24,932 nucleotides of DNA from an uncultured Blautia sp. (GTDB lineage: Bacteria; Bacillota; Clostridia; Lachnospirales; Lachnospiraceae), in the NCBI GenBank assembly GCA_900549015.1, contig URMH01000039.1, forward strand, positions 1 through 24,932. Reading direction: 5' to 3'. Numbering within the stretch: the first letter of the stretch is position 1; the number at the start of each line of letters is the position of its first letter. Under the pieces are notes generated by a model. It worked only from the letters and a program-made list of their open reading frames with translations, was not told where the DNA came from and did no database searches. Shown piece after piece: positions 23,265 through 24,932 of this stretch. A program made the position numbers and the translations under genes.

Positions 23265-23293
23265 TAGGCAGGAAGGAAGAAATGGGTTACAAT
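23265..23293 (+). promoter_or_regulatory. promoter candidate for the Nif11-like gene
   Basis: TAGGCA (23265-23270), a 17-nt spacer and TACAAT (23288-23293). The -35 matches four of six bases and the -10 five of six. Moderate strength at most. Confidence 0.4.
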
Positions 23294-23339
23294 AATAATA
23301 TATTTAACAGGAAATTTTTAGAGAAGAGGAGAGAATTGT

Positions 23340-23618
23340 ATGGAAATACCGGAGATGCTTGATATTTTAAAACAGAAAGCCCTGGAGGACGAAAAACTCA
23401 GAGAAGAATTTCTGGAAACAAGAAAGGCTGCGAATCCCCTTTCTGCCTTTTGCAGGAAATGCAGGGAATTGGGGTATCCTGTTTATGAGATGGAGGTTAT
23501 TGGTGCAGGAGAGGAATTTTACGCGGAAATGAAGCGCAGCACAAACGGAGGAGGGGAAAATTCTCCTGTGCTAGAGGGAGAGGACGATTTTTACGAGCTG
23601 TTTTTCGCAGGATTGTGA
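23340..23618 (+). CDS. small Nif11-like hypothetical protein
   Basis: The 92-residue acidic protein starts MEIPEMLDILKQKALEDEKL. Its first ~50 residues (LREEFLETRKAANPLSAFCRKCRELGY) resemble the Nif11 helical domain, which occurs in RiPP leader peptides and in free-standing proteins of unknown role. The remaining part is acidic with a Gly/Ser linker and ends DDFYELFFAGL. There is no Gly-Gly leader-peptide cleavage site and no modification enzyme nearby, so a peptide natural product is not supported. AGGAGAG lies 6 nt before the ATG. The stop TGA (23616-23618) abuts the foreign-looking remnant that follows, so an island boundary may sit here. The family call is by eye only. Confidence 0.55.
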   Translation: MEIPEMLDILKQKALEDEKLREEFLETRKAANPLSAFCRKCRELGYPVYEMEVIGAGEEFYAEMKRSTNGGGENSPVLEGEDDFYELFFAGL

Positions 23619-24425
23619 GGGGGAGTTTCAGGTAGACATATTAAGGCAGATGGGCTGGAGAATGGTGTATATATTCGAGTTTCTGGGACAACACGCCCCG
23701 CTGACCGTGATATGTCAAGAGAGCTATATTATGAATGCGATGCTCGTTCTTTTGATTCGGTAGTCCGCAGAGATATTGAAGTGACTGATGAAGATATTAA
23801 GAATCTTTGTGAGCAAATGAAAGAGGTCGCTATTGCTAATAGCAAGTCAAATCTTCAGCGATCTTCAGTCAAAGATGTAACGAAAAATGTTTTGCTTAGT
23901 TGGGGGATTTTGAAAAAAGATGAAAATGAAAAAATCTATCCAACTAATGCATATGTGTATTTAACTGGACAAGGTGGACTACGTTCCATGATACAGTGTG
24001 CCGTGTTTAAAGGGACGACGCGTGAAGAAATTATTCCATGTAAATATGATAGTGTAGATGCGGATCATGGGTTTGTGATAGTGTCTAATGAGAGTGAAAA
24101 CGGTGAAAAATTCAGTTTGGTTAATATGCAGGGAGAAATTTTGATAGATTCTCAATATGATTATATGGCATTTCTTGATGGTGATTCGAATGTTCTTTGT
24201 GTTCGTAAAGACGGTAGTGATTTTTATGGACTTATTGATTTGAACAACGAGATAATTGCTGATTTAAGCGAAAGAGAAGAGAACAATGAATATATTCAAA
24301 TTAACAGCATGTTTATTTCAGACGGGACAATTTCTGTGAGTTGGTCAAATGGAACAGAAGAACTATTTGATTATTCAGGCAACAAGCTGGCAGAATATTC
24401 TTCATATGTCAGATATGGAGAATGA
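23619..24425 (+). pseudogene. headless chimera of an AlbA_2/ATP-binding protein fragment and WG-repeat-like sequence
   Basis: The frame is open from 23619, with coding similarity already before the first ATG (23712): SGRHIKADGLENGVYIRVSG, then TTRPADRDMSRELYYECD. This matches the end of an AlbA_2 (Schlafen-type) domain and the region after it in ATP-binding proteins, up to TNAYVYLTGQGGL and CAVFKGTTRE. The family's continuation is missing. From about residue 106 of the ATG form (nt ~24025) it reads EIIPCKYDSVDADHGF, then FYGLIDLNNEIIADLSE, which resembles WG repeats. The AlbA_2 N-terminus is also missing. It appears to be a recombinant relic; a 237-aa protein from 23712 is possible, but no Shine-Dalgarno is seen. 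The codon style differs from its neighbours. Confidence 0.6.
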
Positions 24426-24508
24426 TCCGATGTGATGCTCTAAGCGTTTTTGAAAGTGAGGAATATAAAAGCGGGTTCTATATTTGATATAAGTTAAGCA
24501 ATAGCTGA

Positions 24509-24548
24509 GAAAAGCGTAAGTCGTAAAATTGTGGCTTGCGCTTTTCTT
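24509..24548 (+). terminator. intrinsic terminator after the chimeric remnant
   Basis: GAAAAGCGTAAGTC (24509-24522) pairs along all 14 bases, with two G-U pairs, to GGCTTGCGCTTTTC (24533-24546), followed by TTCT. The region 24426-24757, of which this is part, has no convincing gene; it holds this hairpin, the inverted repeat at 24571-24753 and a short tandem repeat. Confidence 0.75.
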
Positions 24549-24570
24549 CTAAGAAAACAAAATTAAAAAA

Positions 24571-24753
24571 ATTAGCACTCACCTCTTGATAATGGAAGTC
24601 GATTTTTGTCCTGTCTTGTGTATTGCAAAAATGCCTATTTTACAGGCTTTCTGGGCAATCAGTCATTTTGTCTGGTATCGTAGCCTATCGTCAAATGAAT
24701 TGCAAATGGTGTAAATTTGGTGTAAAAAATCAGAGAAAAAGGAGAGTGCTAAT
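24571..24753. repeat. 10-bp inverted repeat flanking 163 bp, CIRCE-like arms
   Basis: ATTAGCACTC (24571-24580) and GAGTGCTAAT (24744-24753) are perfect inverted copies. The 9-mer arms TTAGCACTC and GAGTGCTAA equal the CIRCE half-sites bound by HrcA, but CIRCE has a 9-bp spacer and these are 163 bp apart. The right arm lies between the Shine-Dalgarno and the ATG of the tnpV-like gene. Confidence 0.6.
24707..24726 (+). repeat. short tandem repeat before tnpV
   Basis: TGGTGTAAA occurs at 24707-24715 and again at 24718-24726, an 11-nt period with TT between. It could be a recombination or protein-binding site, or only a local duplication. Confidence 0.4.
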
Positions 24754-24756
24754 AAA

Positions 24757-24932
24757 ATGAAACTAACATATACGAATGTGAATGGATATCTGATTCCGAA
24801 CCTTATCTATAAATCTGGCAATCAGATGGAGCAGCTTGGCAAATATGGATTCTTGCGTAGAGACTATTTGAAAAATCACAGAAATTCGCTGTATCAGGTA
24901 ATGCTCCTGCAAGATAGTATTGGTGAGCATCT
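24757..24932 (+). CDS. tnpV: TnpV-like transposon protein, cut by the window end
   Basis: The first 58 residues are visible: MKLTYTNVNGYLIPNLIYKS, then QLGKYGFLRRDYLKNHRNSL and further on LQDSIGEHL. This opening (YTxVxGYLIPNL, and a ...R..YLK.HR... segment) is the pattern of TnpV, a small protein (~120 aa) encoded by Tn4451/Tn4453-like and other mobile elements of clostridia. Its biochemical role is not established. GGAGAG lies 10 nt upstream. It indicates that a mobile element begins at or near 24500 and runs beyond the window. No transposase or integrase is seen in the window. Confidence 0.75.
   Translation, partial: MKLTYTNVNGYLIPNLIYKSGNQMEQLGKYGFLRRDYLKNHRNSLYQVMLLQDSIGEH

Noticed and set aside
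23340..23618. A bacteriocin/RiPP precursor
   Set aside because: There is no Gly-Gly cleavage site, Cys/Ser/Thr-rich core or maturation enzyme nearby. Only the helical part resembles a Nif11 leader.
24600..24725. A short plus-strand frame before tnpV (about 35-40 codons)
   Set aside because: It starts without a ribosome binding site, has no recognised motif, and may be a remnant. Not enough evidence to call it.
24572..24752. A true CIRCE heat-shock operator
   Set aside because: The half-sites match, but the 163-bp spacer cannot bind HrcA as one dyad and no heat-shock gene follows.
1..24932. CRISPR array, tRNA or rRNA genes
   Set aside because: No regularly spaced repeat, no cloverleaf with a TTCGA/TTCRA arm, and no rRNA core were seen on either strand.

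Overview
The window looks like a chromosomal segment from a spore-capable, low-to-mid GC Firmicute of class Clostridia, most probably a gut Lachnospiraceae member. Three things suggest this: the order DUF951 - rpsF - ssb - rpsR - gdpP - rplI - dnaB, a clostridial-type MecA, a CwlD-like amidase, and strong AGGAGG ribosome binding sites with SigA-like promoters (TTGNNN-17-TATAAT). No species is assigned.

Layout. 1-5310: translation and replication block on + (3' end of a DUF951 gene, rpsF-ssb-rpsR with its own promoter and leader, a terminator, then gdpP-rplI-dnaB and a terminator). 5375-7503: single-gene units, namely a MerR-type regulator (+), a 2[4Fe-4S] ferredoxin (-), a DUF1858 CxxC protein (+) and mecA (-). 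7576-7805: a promoter followed by a ~195-nt structured RNA whose ends pair, the best candidate here for 6S RNA. It is followed by a small hypothetical gene whose strong Shine-Dalgarno points to an ACG codon. 8236-10701: two cell-wall hydrolases, a membrane-anchored GH18 protein and an N-acetylmuramoyl-L-alanine amidase. A hairpin between them both ends the first unit and buries the amidase ribosome binding site.

10835-18699: a long co-directional unit. It has two overlapping, apparently paralogous, polytopic membrane proteins of the DUF2298/GT-C type, a RACo-like ASKHA ATPase without the usual ferredoxin domain, a Sua5-type threonylcarbamoyl-AMP synthase, RpiB and a ComEB-type deoxycytidylate deaminase. 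Two junctions are ATGA overlaps. 18768-21639: a divergent (- strand) sulfur/redox operon, SDR dehydrogenase -> small rhodanese -> CoA-disulfide-reductase with a C-terminal rhodanese domain. Its promoter has a good -10, a poor -35 and a dyad centred near -41.

21687-23618: Hsp20, a zinc-finger-less DnaJ-type co-chaperone, a pair of overlapping hairpins and a small Nif11-like protein. 23619-24932 looks like an island edge: a headless remnant that fuses the middle of an AlbA_2/ATP-binding protein to WG-repeat-like sequence, a terminator, a 10-bp inverted repeat whose arms match CIRCE half-sites at the wrong spacing, and the start of a TnpV-like transposon gene cut by the window end.

The most interesting items are the tandem GT-C/DUF2298 pair with its operon partners, the putative 6S RNA, the RBS-sequestering hairpin before the amidase, and the chimeric remnant beside tnpV. 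No tRNA, rRNA or CRISPR array was seen. All family names come from recognising motifs by eye; no searches were run.
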